Assembly: GCA_028281885.1 (NCBI GenBank) | Contig: JANQJA010000021.1 | Coordinates: forward strand, 62,001 to 126,000 | DNA length: 64,000 nucleotides | Direction of reading: 5' to 3' | Source: Pseudomonadales bacterium | Lineage (GTDB): Bacteria; Pseudomonadota; Gammaproteobacteria; Pseudomonadales; Azotimanducaceae | Shown: piece after piece, positions 17,012-25,567 of the stretch | Numbering within the stretch: position 1 is the first letter of the stretch | Layout: every line of letters begins with the position of its first letter | The notes under the pieces: generated by a model | Told to the model about the DNA's origin: nothing | The model's input: only the letters and a program-made list of their open reading frames with translations | Database searches by the model: none | Made by a program: the position numbers and the translations under genes

Positions 17012-18193
17012 ATGGCTACCGACCTTGATACCTTTAGAGAAGAAACTCGTGCATGGCTTGATGAAAACTGCCCTGCGGGTGTGCGTGGTCCGGGTACCGT
17101 GCCTAATGGTAGTACCAAGATTGAACTCGATACTGATACGCGGCTCTGGCTTGAGCGGATGGTCGAGAAAGGCTGGACGGTGCCAACCTGGCCCAAGGAA
17201 TATGGTGGCGCCGAGCTCAGCCGCGAAGAGTACAAGGTGCTCGTTGAAGAACTGCAGAGAGTGGGCGCCCGTCCGCCGCTGACCGGGCGCGGTGTTAACT
17301 ACATTGGTCCGACACTGCTGGAGTTTGGTACGGATCAACAAAAAGCAAAGTGGCTGCCGGGCATGGCGGCCGGCAAGGGTTGTTGGGCCATGGGTTACTC
17401 TGAGCCCGGGGCGGGTTCTGATCTTGCCAGCCTCAAGACCCGGGCGGTTCGCGATGGTGATCAGTGGGTCATCAATGGGTCCAAGATATGGACCAGTGGA
17501 GCGACCTATTCCGATTACATCTTCGTGTTGTGTCGAACTTCTCCGGACAAACCCAAGCATGATGGTATCAGCCTGATTCTGGTGGATATGAGTCAGCCGG
17601 GTGTACAGGCGAGGCCTATTCGACTGATTTCCGGTTCAGCGGAATTCTGTGAGACGCATTTTGATAATGCCGTGGCAGACATCGATGATCTTATCGGCGG
17701 TATTGACCGGGGTTGGACTGTCGGCAAGCGTTTGCTTCAGTTCGAGCGATCGACTCATGCAGGTATCAATGTGTCCGGGTCGGAAGGTGGCAGGGAGTCG
17801 AAGAATTCGGTGCGGGAGAAGGTGCTTGGGAGTCAGGCGCGGGACAACGGCCGGCTGGCCGATGAAACGATTCGGGACCGGCTGGCGGCTCATGACATGA
17901 CCTATGCGGCGAAGGAGTTGACCCGTCTTCGCGCGGTAGCAGAAACCAAGGCGTTGGCGCCAACATTTGCCTCATCTGCAGTGAAGCTGAGTTCAGCGCT
18001 GAATGCTCAGGAAGGGGACGAACTGATCCTGGCGGCCAGGGGCTCTGACATCTTTGAGTTTGACTTCGACCAGCCGGGTGACAATGAGGAACTCAAGAAG
18101 TGGCTTGGTGGCAAGTCAGGCACCATCGCGGGTGGCACGAAAGAAATTCAGCTGAACATTATCGCCAAGCGCGTGCTGGGACTGCCTGACTGA
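17012..18193 (+). CDS. Acyl-CoA dehydrogenase family protein
   Basis: FAD-dependent acyl-CoA dehydrogenase of 393 residues that introduces a 2,3-double bond into an acyl-CoA. Visible marks are WPKEYGGAELS near the N terminus, GYSEPGAGSDLASL and WVINGSKIWTSGA in the FAD/substrate region, and GGTKEIQLNIIAKRVLGLP at the C terminus. The sequence resembles enzymes acting on branched, cyclic or steroid-like acyl-CoAs more than short-chain linear ones, but this is an impression. AGAGGGAC precedes the ATG. The enoyl-CoA hydratase two genes downstream could take the next step. Confidence 0.93.
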   Translation: MATDLDTFREETRAWLDENCPAGVRGPGTVPNGSTKIELDTDTRLWLERMVEKGWTVPTWPKEYGGAELSREEYKVLVEELQRVGARPPLTGRGVNYIGPTLLEFGTDQQKAKWLPGMAAGKGCWAMGYSEPGAGSDLASLKTRAVRDGDQWVINGSKIWTSGATYSDYIFVLCRTSPDKPKHDGISLILVDMSQPGVQARPIRLISGSAEFCETHFDNAVADIDDLIGGIDRGWTVGKRLLQFERSTHAGINVSGSEGGRESKNSVREKVLGSQARDNGRLADETIRDRLAAHDMTYAAKELTRLRAVAETKALAPTFASSAVKLSSALNAQEGDELILAARGSDIFEFDFDQPGDNEELKKWLGGKSGTIAGGTKEIQLNIIAKRVLGLPD

Positions 18194-18202
18194 CGAGTCG
18201 GC

Positions 18203-19120
18203 ATGGCCGAACTACTTGTGCTCCGTCACGGCCAGGCTGAGGACCCGCTTGGAATGTCAGACTTCGAGCGACTGTTGACGGATGCAGGGAAACGGGATGC
18301 CCAGCGGATCGGACACTATCTTGGTTGTAGTAGCCTCGTACCCGATTACATCGTGACATCTCCCGCCAGGCGGGCTGCCGATACCGCAGAAAAGTGCATC
18401 AAGGCCGCAGGTGGTACCGTCCGGCAGGTTCATCGTGATGACAGAATCTACAATGCTCATCTCGCAGATCTGAGGGACGTACTGGATCTGCATCGCGAGT
18501 CCGGCACCCGGTTGATGCTGGTTGGCCACAATCCGGGGGTGAGCGAGCTTGTGATGACGCTGACCGGAGACCGTAGCACGGCGTTGTCGACAGCAAACCT
18601 GGCACGTATCGATCCGGAACGGGGAGTGCTCATTGAGATGGTCCGTCCGGGTGATTTACCCCGTGGTTTTGAATCAGAGGTCGACGGAGAACGGCTGGTC
18701 CGTGACAGGCCCGCCTATTACTACACCCAGTCTGGTGTTTTGCCCTATCGTGAGACGAGTCACGGTCTGGAGATTTTGCTGATTGCCAGGCTTGGCAGGA
18801 ACAAATGGAGTATTCCCAAGGGCATTATCGAGCCAGGGATGACGGCTGCGGCGTCAGCGGAGAAGGAAGCTGAAGAGGAAGCCGGCGCCTGCGGAACGGT
18901 AGAAGCGAGTACGCTGGGCGATTACCGGATAGCAAAATGGGGTGGCACCTGCACCGTGACGGTTTACCCGATGCAGGTGACTGACCTGCATGAAGAAGAC
19001 ATGGCATGGGAGTCCCACAAGCGGGAAAGACACTGGTTTACAGCAGCCAAAGCGCGGGACCGGGTGCGCCCAACAGATCTTGCAGCCATGATCGGTGAAC
19101 TGGAAAGAATCAAGCGATAA
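18203..19120 (+). CDS. SixA-like histidine phosphatase fused to Nudix hydrolase
   Basis: A 305-residue fusion. Residues 1-150 are a SixA-type histidine phosphatase: ELLVLRHGQAEDP carries the catalytic RHG, with SPARRAADTA and LVGHNPGVSEL as the other active-site segments. Residues about 170-305 are a Nudix hydrolase, with the box spread over GIIEPGMTAAASAEKEAEEEAGA, the EEEAG end holding the metal-binding glutamates. One chain might remove a phosphate and cleave a nucleoside-diphosphate-linked compound, as in inositol pyrophosphate- or (p)ppGpp-like turnover; this is inference. It starts nine bases after the acyl-CoA dehydrogenase stop. Confidence 0.85.
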   Translation: MAELLVLRHGQAEDPLGMSDFERLLTDAGKRDAQRIGHYLGCSSLVPDYIVTSPARRAADTAEKCIKAAGGTVRQVHRDDRIYNAHLADLRDVLDLHRESGTRLMLVGHNPGVSELVMTLTGDRSTALSTANLARIDPERGVLIEMVRPGDLPRGFESEVDGERLVRDRPAYYYTQSGVLPYRETSHGLEILLIARLGRNKWSIPKGIIEPGMTAAASAEKEAEEEAGACGTVEASTLGDYRIAKWGGTCTVTVYPMQVTDLHEEDMAWESHKRERHWFTAAKARDRVRPTDLAAMIGELERIKR

Positions 19121-19130
19121 GGAGCATGTT

Positions 19131-19910
19131 ATGACGAAAACCTTTTCAGACCGGGTGACACTCGATGTTCATGACCGGGTAGCGGTTATCACGTTGAATC
19201 GCCCCGAAAAGATGAACGCATTTGATCAGAAGATGTTTGACGGACTGAATGAGGCCACCGAAACGTTCCGCGATGACACTGAGCTCTGGGCTGCCGTGGT
19301 ACAGGCATCGGGTGAACGAGCGTTTTCGGTGGGTGCCGATGTGGGTGCACTGGCGGAAGCCGCCGCGACCGGCGGGACGCTTGGCCCCTCGATCATCAGC
19401 ATGGACATGGTGACGGACAAACCCATCATCGCTGCCGTTCATGGTTTCTGTATTGGTGAGGGGCTGAACCTGGCGCTGAGTTGCGACATGATCTACGCCG
19501 ATGAGACGGCGACCTTCGTGATTCCCGAGATCAGACTCGGTACGGCGCCGGTTGATATTCCTGTCAAACTGGCGAAGCGACTCGGTTATAGCAAGGCCTT
19601 CGCATTCTGTAATCCAGGGGACAGGAAGGATGCGAACTGGGCAAAGGACGCTGGCCTGGTCGAGGAAATCTTCCCTGCCGGTGAGGTGGCTGATCGGGCG
19701 CTTGAGTTCGCGCGGCGGCTGACAACCGAATGTGGTCCCCTTGCTGTTTGGGGTCAGAAATACGTTCTCTGGGAAGCCAGCTACGGTGATCCTGACAGGG
19801 CTCGGCAGGAAGGTGAAAAACGTCGGGTTTCGATCCGGGAGTCTGATGACTACGCTGAAGGGCTTGCGGCCTTCGCCGAGAAACGTTCTCCCGTTTTCAA
19901 GGCAAGATAG
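19131..19910 (+). CDS. Enoyl-CoA hydratase/isomerase family protein
   Basis: Crotonase-fold protein of 259 residues. The oxyanion-hole segments are ERAFSVGADVGAL and AAVHGFCIGEGLNLALSCDM, with the acidic residue in GEGLNLAL; the DMIYADETATFVIPEIRLG helix follows. It should hydrate or isomerise an enoyl-CoA, fitting the acyl-CoA dehydrogenase upstream. The ATG at 19131 has AAGGAG eight bases upstream and is preferred to upstream in-frame starts that overlap the Nudix gene. It converges on the membrane protein gene ending at 19945. Confidence 0.92.
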   Translation: MTKTFSDRVTLDVHDRVAVITLNRPEKMNAFDQKMFDGLNEATETFRDDTELWAAVVQASGERAFSVGADVGALAEAAATGGTLGPSIISMDMVTDKPIIAAVHGFCIGEGLNLALSCDMIYADETATFVIPEIRLGTAPVDIPVKLAKRLGYSKAFAFCNPGDRKDANWAKDAGLVEEIFPAGEVADRALEFARRLTTECGPLAVWGQKYVLWEASYGDPDRARQEGEKRRVSIRESDDYAEGLAAFAEKRSPVFKAR

Positions 19911-19944
19911 TTCAAGGTCAGATAACAGGTTTAATTGGTGATGG

Positions 19945-20913
19945 TCAACCGCCGCTGACCATTGCATTCACCATCATTTCTACCAGCGCTGCGCCCACCC
20001 ATGCGAGTGGTGGGATGACGATGTAAAACATCAGTCGGAACAGCATGGAGAAATCCATTGGCCAGGTGGCTGTCGTTGCGATTCGGTCACGGTGTTGCAG
20101 GTGCAATTCGAATGAGGTGATATCCATGTCACCTTTTCGTCGCGCTGTTCTGACGGCGGCATCAATATCGACCAGCGTTGCGCCTCGCATTCGCAGCAGG
20201 CGTCGATGCAATGGATAGATCGGCAAAAAGAACAGCGCAATCATGGCCGGGATAGCGACCATGGCGGCGTTGCCATAGTTCTCGATCCTAAACTGCGCAT
20301 CGATTGACTGCAGCGCGGTCAGCGACATCGCGCCGACAACAATCAGGACGTCGGCCAGGCCGTTTCTGGCAATGGGTTTGATGGGCTCCAGGTCGAACAG
20401 GTCAATATCAACCTGTTCCGCAAAGTGACGAAACGCCTGGGCAACGGAATAGCGCCAGCAGAGTACGGAACCGACCAGCGACCAGATCAGGATGTTGCCG
20501 GTCATGATGCTGGCATGTATCGGGTCGAGTGCCAGCGCACCTCTAATCTGGTGTGGTGAAACGTTTGCAGTGACTGCAAAAACGATGGCAACGCCGATGC
20601 TGATGATGAACGGCAGGGAGCCCGGCGCATTGAGTGATGCGCGCAGGTCGCTTACGCCGTAGTGTCCTTCCAGATGCGCTGCAATTCTCGCGGAAAACCG
20701 GCATGCGAAAACCAATGAACTGATGAGATAGGTGGGGAGGACGATAAACATGATGGTCTGACCCACCAGCTCCAGTGAGGAACCGTAGCCGGTCGGAATA
20801 TAACGTGCGGTGAGAGCGCCGGTGGCGTAGTAGAACGCCGTCAGCAGCGGCGCAAGCAGAACTGCGGCCCAGTAGGGCCGCTTGCTAGATTCGAAGACGA
20901 ACTTATCGAGCAC
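19945..20913 (-). CDS. Multi-pass membrane protein of unknown function
   Basis: I do not recognise the family. The 322 residues contain about six to seven hydrophobic segments (roughly 14-32, 47-68, 98-116, 133-152, 187-205, 216-234 and 290-315), with a soluble charged stretch of about 50 residues (240-288) rich in Arg and His. No signal peptide or catalytic motif is evident. It starts with a GTG 14 bases after the stop of the CoA-transferase gene on the same strand, so it is probably co-transcribed with it; transport or signalling for the same catabolic cluster is possible. Confidence 0.65.
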   Translation of the reverse strand: MLDKFVFESSKRPYWAAVLLAPLLTAFYYATGALTARYIPTGYGSSLELVGQTIMFIVLPTYLISSLVFACRFSARIAAHLEGHYGVSDLRASLNAPGSLPFIISIGVAIVFAVTANVSPHQIRGALALDPIHASIMTGNILIWSLVGSVLCWRYSVAQAFRHFAEQVDIDLFDLEPIKPIARNGLADVLIVVGAMSLTALQSIDAQFRIENYGNAAMVAIPAMIALFFLPIYPLHRRLLRMRGATLVDIDAAVRTARRKGDMDITSFELHLQHRDRIATTATWPMDFSMLFRLMFYIVIPPLAWVGAALVEMMVNAMVSGG

Positions 20914-20926
20914 TGGCCCGGGCGGT

Positions 20927-22195
20927 CTAGCCTGTGCGCGCAGTCACGCCGGCATCAACCAGTGCGTCGATATCTGTTTCCGAAAAACCCAGTTCCCCCA
21001 GAATCTGCGACGTTTCCGTGGCAAAAGGAGGAGTCGCTGCCGGTGGCAGGAAGCCGCCGTTACTGAGTTTTACCGTAGGCGCCAGAACCTTGAAGCGCCC
21101 CGCGGTGGGATGTTCGAGGATATAGAACATATCGTTGGCTTCTGCCTGTTCATCCTCGAACATCTCAAGATGGAGTTTAACGGGGGCGGCTGGTGCGCCG
21201 ACTTTGGCAAACGCTTTTACCCAGTGCTCTGCCGGCTGCTTCTGCAGAATTGCTTCAATTTCAGCAGCCAGGGCAGGGTAATAGTCTTTCGGCATGGAAA
21301 ACGGGTCGTCCTCCAGGCCGCGGTCCTTAATCCCGACAACTTCCAGAAACAGCACCTGCAGGTGTGGTGACACACAGCTGACGGCGATCGGACTGGTGGC
21401 AGTCTTATAGCTGCGGAAATACAGTTGCCGGGTGCGGTTGGTGGCGTGGCTGCCAAGGGCCATCAGTCGTTGTTCTACATAGGAAGCACCCTGCTCGCGT
21501 TTTGCTTCGATTTCCCGAAGCAGCTGCCGGTGGGGTTCGCTGTCGAGATCTTCAGATCGCGTTAGCTGGTTGTTGGCAAGCGCCATGGCCGCCTGCATGA
21601 GGGTGACATCGACGATGCCGCCTTCGCCCGTTCGTTCGCGGCGGAACAGTGCGGCTGATACACCGTAGGCCAGGGACATCGCCGCCATATAGTCAGCCAC
21701 GACCGCGTCGCCGGCTGCGGGCCGGTCATCATCAATGCGACCGACCGTCGCCATGAGTCCGCTTCGACCCTGGACGACAACATCCATCCCGGCGAGCAAC
21801 GCGTCCGGGCCTTTTTTGCCATAAGGTGTGATGTCACCGATGATGAGCCGCGGATATTTCTTTAAAAGCTCATCGGAATCAAGGCCCACCTTGGCGGCGC
21901 CGCCGGGCCGAAAATTCATCAGAACGACATCCGCTGAAGCAACCAGCGCGTCGATGATCGGCTTGACGGCTGGGTCGCTGAGCTTGAGGGGCAGGCTGTG
22001 TTTACCCCGGTTGCGGGAGATAAAGATGCGTGACTCCCCCGGGACGATCGGATTTCCCATGCGCAGCCGATCTCCTGTTGGCGCTTCGATCTTGATGACA
22101 TGGGCGCCGCCCTCGGACAACAGTTGTCCGCAGAAAGGAACAGCCACGTACTGACCGAACTCAACGACTCTAATCCCGGTGAATGGCTGCGACAT
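20927..22195 (-). CDS. CaiB/BaiF-type CoA-transferase
   Basis: Family III CoA-transferase (422 residues) that moves CoA between carboxylic acids. The N terminus IRVVEFGQYVAVPFCGQLLSEGGAHVIKIEAP is the family start, GMDVVVQGRSGLMATVG the middle, and VVADYMAAMSLAYGVSAAL supplies the catalytic aspartate, followed by RTGEGGIVDVTLMQ. It is close in length and sequence to the gene at 22314-23582; the two are tandem paralogues 118 bases apart. A membrane protein gene follows in the same transcript. Confidence 0.93.
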   Translation of the reverse strand: MSQPFTGIRVVEFGQYVAVPFCGQLLSEGGAHVIKIEAPTGDRLRMGNPIVPGESRIFISRNRGKHSLPLKLSDPAVKPIIDALVASADVVLMNFRPGGAAKVGLDSDELLKKYPRLIIGDITPYGKKGPDALLAGMDVVVQGRSGLMATVGRIDDDRPAAGDAVVADYMAAMSLAYGVSAALFRRERTGEGGIVDVTLMQAAMALANNQLTRSEDLDSEPHRQLLREIEAKREQGASYVEQRLMALGSHATNRTRQLYFRSYKTATSPIAVSCVSPHLQVLFLEVVGIKDRGLEDDPFSMPKDYYPALAAEIEAILQKQPAEHWVKAFAKVGAPAAPVKLHLEMFEDEQAEANDMFYILEHPTAGRFKVLAPTVKLSNGGFLPPAATPPFATETSQILGELGFSETDIDALVDAGVTARTG

Positions 22196-22239
22196 GGTCC
22201 CTCCCCTGCGCGCGATATCTGGTCTATCTATTGGTAGCT

Positions 22240-22255
22240 TGTCCTCGCAAGGACA
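22240..22255. promoter_or_regulatory. Inverted repeat between the tandem CoA-transferase genes
   Basis: TGTCCT and AGGACA are perfect six-base arms around CGCA, 45 bases before the start of the downstream CoA-transferase gene. A related sequence, CTTGCCCGCGAGGATCAG, lies at 23633-23650 just before the TetR gene. Both could be sites for that TetR protein; not shown. Confidence 0.4.
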
Positions 22256-22313
22256 GATGTTCTATACCATATTCAATGTGAGTAGTAGAAGCATGCTCGC
22301 TGCTGAATGCGGG

Positions 22314-23582
22314 TCAGTTGGCGCGCGAAGTGACTCCCGCCGCAACCAGCGCATCAATCTCATCACTGGAAAACCCCAGTTGGGTGAGCAGGCTGGCAGT
22401 TTCAGATGCGAAGGTTGGCGTGGCGGCAAGCGGCCGAAATCCGCCGCCATCGAGTTTAATCGTCGGTGACATCGCTTTCAGACGTCCGGCCGTCGGATGA
22501 TCCAGAATGTAGAACATGTCGTTTGCGATCGCCTGCTCGTCCTCGAAAATCTCCACCGGTATTTTTACCGGTGCGACCGGCACGCCGACCTCGGACAGCG
22601 CCTTTATCCAGTCGTCAGAAGGTCGGGTATTAACCACCTCTTCGACCTGGCGCTGCAGACCAACGTAGTAGTCTTCGGGTAACTTTGCCTGGGCGTCCGT
22701 TAGCCCTTTGTCTTCGATTCCAACGACCTCCATAAACCGTGCCTGCAGCTGGCGTGGTACACAGCTGATTGATATAGGCGCCGATGCGGTCGTGTAAGAG
22801 CGGAAGTACACCCGGCGAAGCCGTGTTCGCGATGAGATGCCTGTCATCTCGATTTGGTCGCGGAAAGGCATGCCGTTGGCCTGGCCCTGGTGAATCTCCT
22901 TGATGAGTGCCTTGTGACGTTCATTATCCCGATCTTCTGAGCGAAGGTAATGGCCGGCCGAGAGCGTCATCGCAGCCTGCATCAGCGTAACGTCGACGAT
23001 GCCGCCCTTGCCCGTCTGGGCGCGTCGAAACAGGGCGGATGCCACGCCAAAGGCCAGGGACATGGCGCCCATATAGTCGGAGACAATGGCATTGCCTGGC
23101 GCCGGACGATCATCATCGATACGGCCAATGGCGGCCATCAGGCCACTACGGCTTTGCACGACAACATCCATGCCCGCAAGCTCTGCGTCCGGGCCGCGCT
23201 TGCCGAAAGGGGTAATGTCACCAACGATGATGCCGGGATGATTTCGGACAATGTCCTCTGCAGAAAGCCCCAGTTTGGCGGCAAGGCCGGGCCGGAAATT
23301 CATCAACACAACATCTGCCGATCTTAGCAAGGCGTCAATAACCGGTCTTGCGGCCGGGTCATTTAATTTGAGGGGGAGGCTATGCTTACCCCGATTGGGC
23401 GAAATAAAGGTAAAGGATTCATTGGGGACGATTGGGTCGGTCTGTCGGGTAGATTCGCCACCTGGCGCTTCTATCTTGATGACATGAGCCCCGCCTTCAG
23501 CCAACAACTGTCCGCAATAGGGTGCGGCAATGTATTGTCCGAACTCGACGACGCGAATCTTGTCGAATGGTTGTGATGACAT
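22314..23582 (-). CDS. CaiB/BaiF-type CoA-transferase (paralogue)
   Basis: Second family III CoA-transferase, again 422 residues. It starts with IRVVEFGQYIAAPYCGQLLAEGGAHVIKIEAPGG and has the catalytic aspartate in IVSDYMGAMSLAFGVASAL, followed by RAQTGKGGIVDVTLMQAAM. Much of the N-terminal 200 residues matches the neighbour at 20927 almost word for word, while the part around 215-260 differs more, pointing to a tandem duplication with changed substrate selectivity or subunit pairing. It diverges from the TetR gene at 23653 across a 70-base gap and is the obvious candidate for control by it. Confidence 0.93.
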   Translation of the reverse strand: MSSQPFDKIRVVEFGQYIAAPYCGQLLAEGGAHVIKIEAPGGESTRQTDPIVPNESFTFISPNRGKHSLPLKLNDPAARPVIDALLRSADVVLMNFRPGLAAKLGLSAEDIVRNHPGIIVGDITPFGKRGPDAELAGMDVVVQSRSGLMAAIGRIDDDRPAPGNAIVSDYMGAMSLAFGVASALFRRAQTGKGGIVDVTLMQAAMTLSAGHYLRSEDRDNERHKALIKEIHQGQANGMPFRDQIEMTGISSRTRLRRVYFRSYTTASAPISISCVPRQLQARFMEVVGIEDKGLTDAQAKLPEDYYVGLQRQVEEVVNTRPSDDWIKALSEVGVPVAPVKIPVEIFEDEQAIANDMFYILDHPTAGRLKAMSPTIKLDGGGFRPLAATPTFASETASLLTQLGFSSDEIDALVAAGVTSRAN

Positions 23583-23652
23583 TCTTTGCCTGCCTCAAAT
23601 CTGACAACGGAAAAGCTGCTATCCTAGCGTATCTTGCCCGCGAGGATCAGAC

Positions 23653-24288
23653 ATGAGTCCTCCGAAGAAAAAGGCAGTACGAAGAACCCAGGAAAAGAGA
23701 CGCCATGATGCGATCAACGCCATCATGGATGCCGCTCAGGAATTAATCTATGAAAGGGGCTTTGGAAACGTGTCCCTGAATGATGTTAGTGAGCGGTCTG
23801 GTCATAGCCGTGGCCTGTTGATTCATTATTTTGGTTCCAGAGACGGCCTGTTTGATCATCTGATGACCCAGATCTTCAGGCGGGGTCGCAGCAACTACCT
23901 GCGCAGGCTGAGACTCGACGCTTCCGATACTGGCCTGGAAAAGCTCCTCAAGATGGCAGACGCCTATATTCAACGATTTATCAGTGATGACAGTGAACGA
24001 GAACCCTCGCTGTTGATTCTGTGGGGGGCGGCTCTGCCCAGGGCAAACCGTTTCCCGGCGGTTCTGGACGCTGATGAAACCTCTCGTACCTGGATGAGGG
24101 AGCTGGTCGTCGAAGGGCAGGCAGATGGATCAATTTCTGAATCTGTTGATCCGGAAGGGGTTTCCCCTTTGCTGGTCGGGATGCTGCGCGGCACTTCATG
24201 CCAACTGGTGATGTCGCCGGAGAAGATTGACGGCGCAAGAGTCAAAGCAAGTCTTCAGCACTCGATTAGAGCTATACTAACGAGTTAG
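23653..24288 (+). CDS. TetR-family transcriptional regulator
   Basis: A 211-residue TetR protein. The N-terminal helix-turn-helix reads ALIDAAQELI-like: INAIMDAAQELIYERGFGNVSLNDVSERSGHSRGLLIHYFGSRDGLFDHLM. The C-terminal ligand domain is of the ordinary all-helical type and its ligand cannot be read. It is divergent from the CoA-transferase pair and is followed by the alcohol dehydrogenase gene, so the expected ligand is a metabolite or CoA ester of this cluster. A GAGGA ribosome binding site precedes the ATG. Confidence 0.9.
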   Translation: MSPPKKKAVRRTQEKRRHDAINAIMDAAQELIYERGFGNVSLNDVSERSGHSRGLLIHYFGSRDGLFDHLMTQIFRRGRSNYLRRLRLDASDTGLEKLLKMADAYIQRFISDDSEREPSLLILWGAALPRANRFPAVLDADETSRTWMRELVVEGQADGSISESVDPEGVSPLLVGMLRGTSCQLVMSPEKIDGARVKASLQHSIRAILTS

Positions 24289-24331
24289 TAAGGGCGCAAG
24301 CGCGATCTCGATAACTACACTGAGCCAGTCG

Positions 24332-24355
24332 CCTAATCAATCGGAAAGGATTAGG
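24332..24355. promoter_or_regulatory. Seven-base inverted repeat before the alcohol dehydrogenase gene
   Basis: CCTAATC (24332-24338) and GATTAGG (24349-24355) are perfect arms around a 10-base spacer, about 30 bases before the ATG at 24385. The position fits an operator or a leader hairpin between the TetR gene and the dehydrogenase. Confidence 0.45.
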
Positions 24356-24384
24356 ATGGCGCAGTCACCGAAATGGAGAGAGTC

Positions 24385-25479
24385 ATGCAGATCAAGGCCG
24401 CTGTCCTGCGGGAATACAACGCCCCGCTTTCTGTAGAAGAAATCACTATCGACTCGCCTCGTTCGAATGAGGTGCTGGTCCGGACCGTTGGCGCAGGTGT
24501 GTGTCACTCAGATTTGAATAATGTTCAGGGCTTGAGTGGTATGCCTCTCAACACCGTGCTGGGTCATGAGCCTGCGGGTATCGTGGAGGCCATTGGCAGC
24601 GATGTGCGTTCAGTCAAGGTGGGCGATCATGTGGTGGCCTGTACGTCTCTCTGGTGTGGCTTTTGTCGACAGTGTCGCGCTGGCCATCTGCATCTTTGCA
24701 GCCAGCGCGAAACCTGTGAGAGAGCGCCCGGTGATACGCCGAGGCTCAGCAAGGACGGTGACGCGCTGGGGCAGGCAGCCAGCCTCGCGTGTTTTGCGGA
24801 GTCAATGCTGGTCCATGAACGTTCCGTTGTACCCATTGACCCTGAAATACCGCTGGATCGGGCGGCGCTATTGGGCTGCGCGGTGACAACCGGCGCCGGC
24901 GCCGCGCTTAACACCGCGTCGGTCACGCCAGGTTCGAGCGTCGTTGTGTTTGGTGCCGGGGGGGTGGGTATTTCGGTCATTCAGGGCGCCCGCATTGCCG
25001 GGGCAGCCATGATTATTGCCATCGATATCTCGGAAAAGAAACTCGAGTCGGCCCAGCATTTCGGTGCGACCCACACAATCGATGCATCACATCCTACCAT
25101 CGTCAAGGAAATCAAACGGCTCACCAATGGTGGGGCGGACTTTGCGTTTGACGCGGTAGGTCGTAAAGAAGTTGCGGAAAATTGTCTTTACTGCCTTGCG
25201 CCTCGTGGCGTTGCGACGTTGGTGGGGGCCATCTTCCCCGTTACCACCGAGCTTGAGTTCAGGGTGGGACATTTCTTCGTGGAGAAGCGGGTCCAGGGTT
25301 GTTACATGGGTTCTAACCGTTTTCAGCGGGATGCGCCGAAGTATCTGGATCTTTATAAACAAGGCCGACTGAATCTCGACGACATGATCAGTCAGCGTAT
25401 TACGCTTGACCAGGTCAATGATGCATTCACGGCGATGGAAGGCGGTGACGTTACTCGCTCAGTCATCATCTTCGATTGA
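24385..25479 (+). CDS. Zinc-dependent alcohol dehydrogenase (MDR family)
   Basis: Medium-chain dehydrogenase of 364 residues oxidising an alcohol with NAD(P). The catalytic zinc site is in GVCHSDLN (C39) and LGHEPAG; the structural zinc cysteines are in CTSLWCGFCRQCRAGHLHLC; the nucleotide loop is GAGGVGISVI. The fit is best to class III-like and aryl-alcohol dehydrogenases. The ATG at 24385 is preferred because GGAGAG lies just upstream; an ATG at 24373 is in frame. It probably supplies an aldehyde or ketone intermediate to the neighbouring CoA-transferase pathway. Confidence 0.93.
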   Translation: MQIKAAVLREYNAPLSVEEITIDSPRSNEVLVRTVGAGVCHSDLNNVQGLSGMPLNTVLGHEPAGIVEAIGSDVRSVKVGDHVVACTSLWCGFCRQCRAGHLHLCSQRETCERAPGDTPRLSKDGDALGQAASLACFAESMLVHERSVVPIDPEIPLDRAALLGCAVTTGAGAALNTASVTPGSSVVVFGAGGVGISVIQGARIAGAAMIIAIDISEKKLESAQHFGATHTIDASHPTIVKEIKRLTNGGADFAFDAVGRKEVAENCLYCLAPRGVATLVGAIFPVTTELEFRVGHFFVEKRVQGCYMGSNRFQRDAPKYLDLYKQGRLNLDDMISQRITLDQVNDAFTAMEGGDVTRSVIIFD

Positions 25480-25517
25480 TTCGAAGGTCTGACGCGGCAA
25501 GTTCGGCTTCGGCAAAC

Positions 25518-25535
25518 GCGCCTATCCAGAGGCGC
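25518..25535. terminator. Hairpin between convergent genes
   Basis: GCGCCT (25518-25523) and AGGCGC (25530-25535) form a perfect six-pair stem around ATCCAG in the 88-base gap between the dehydrogenase and the convergent double CoA-transferase gene. There is no T run on either strand, so a terminator role is only suggested by position. Confidence 0.35.
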
Positions 25536-25567
25536 CCTTGAAAGATCGTTAGATCAGCCCGCGTCTC

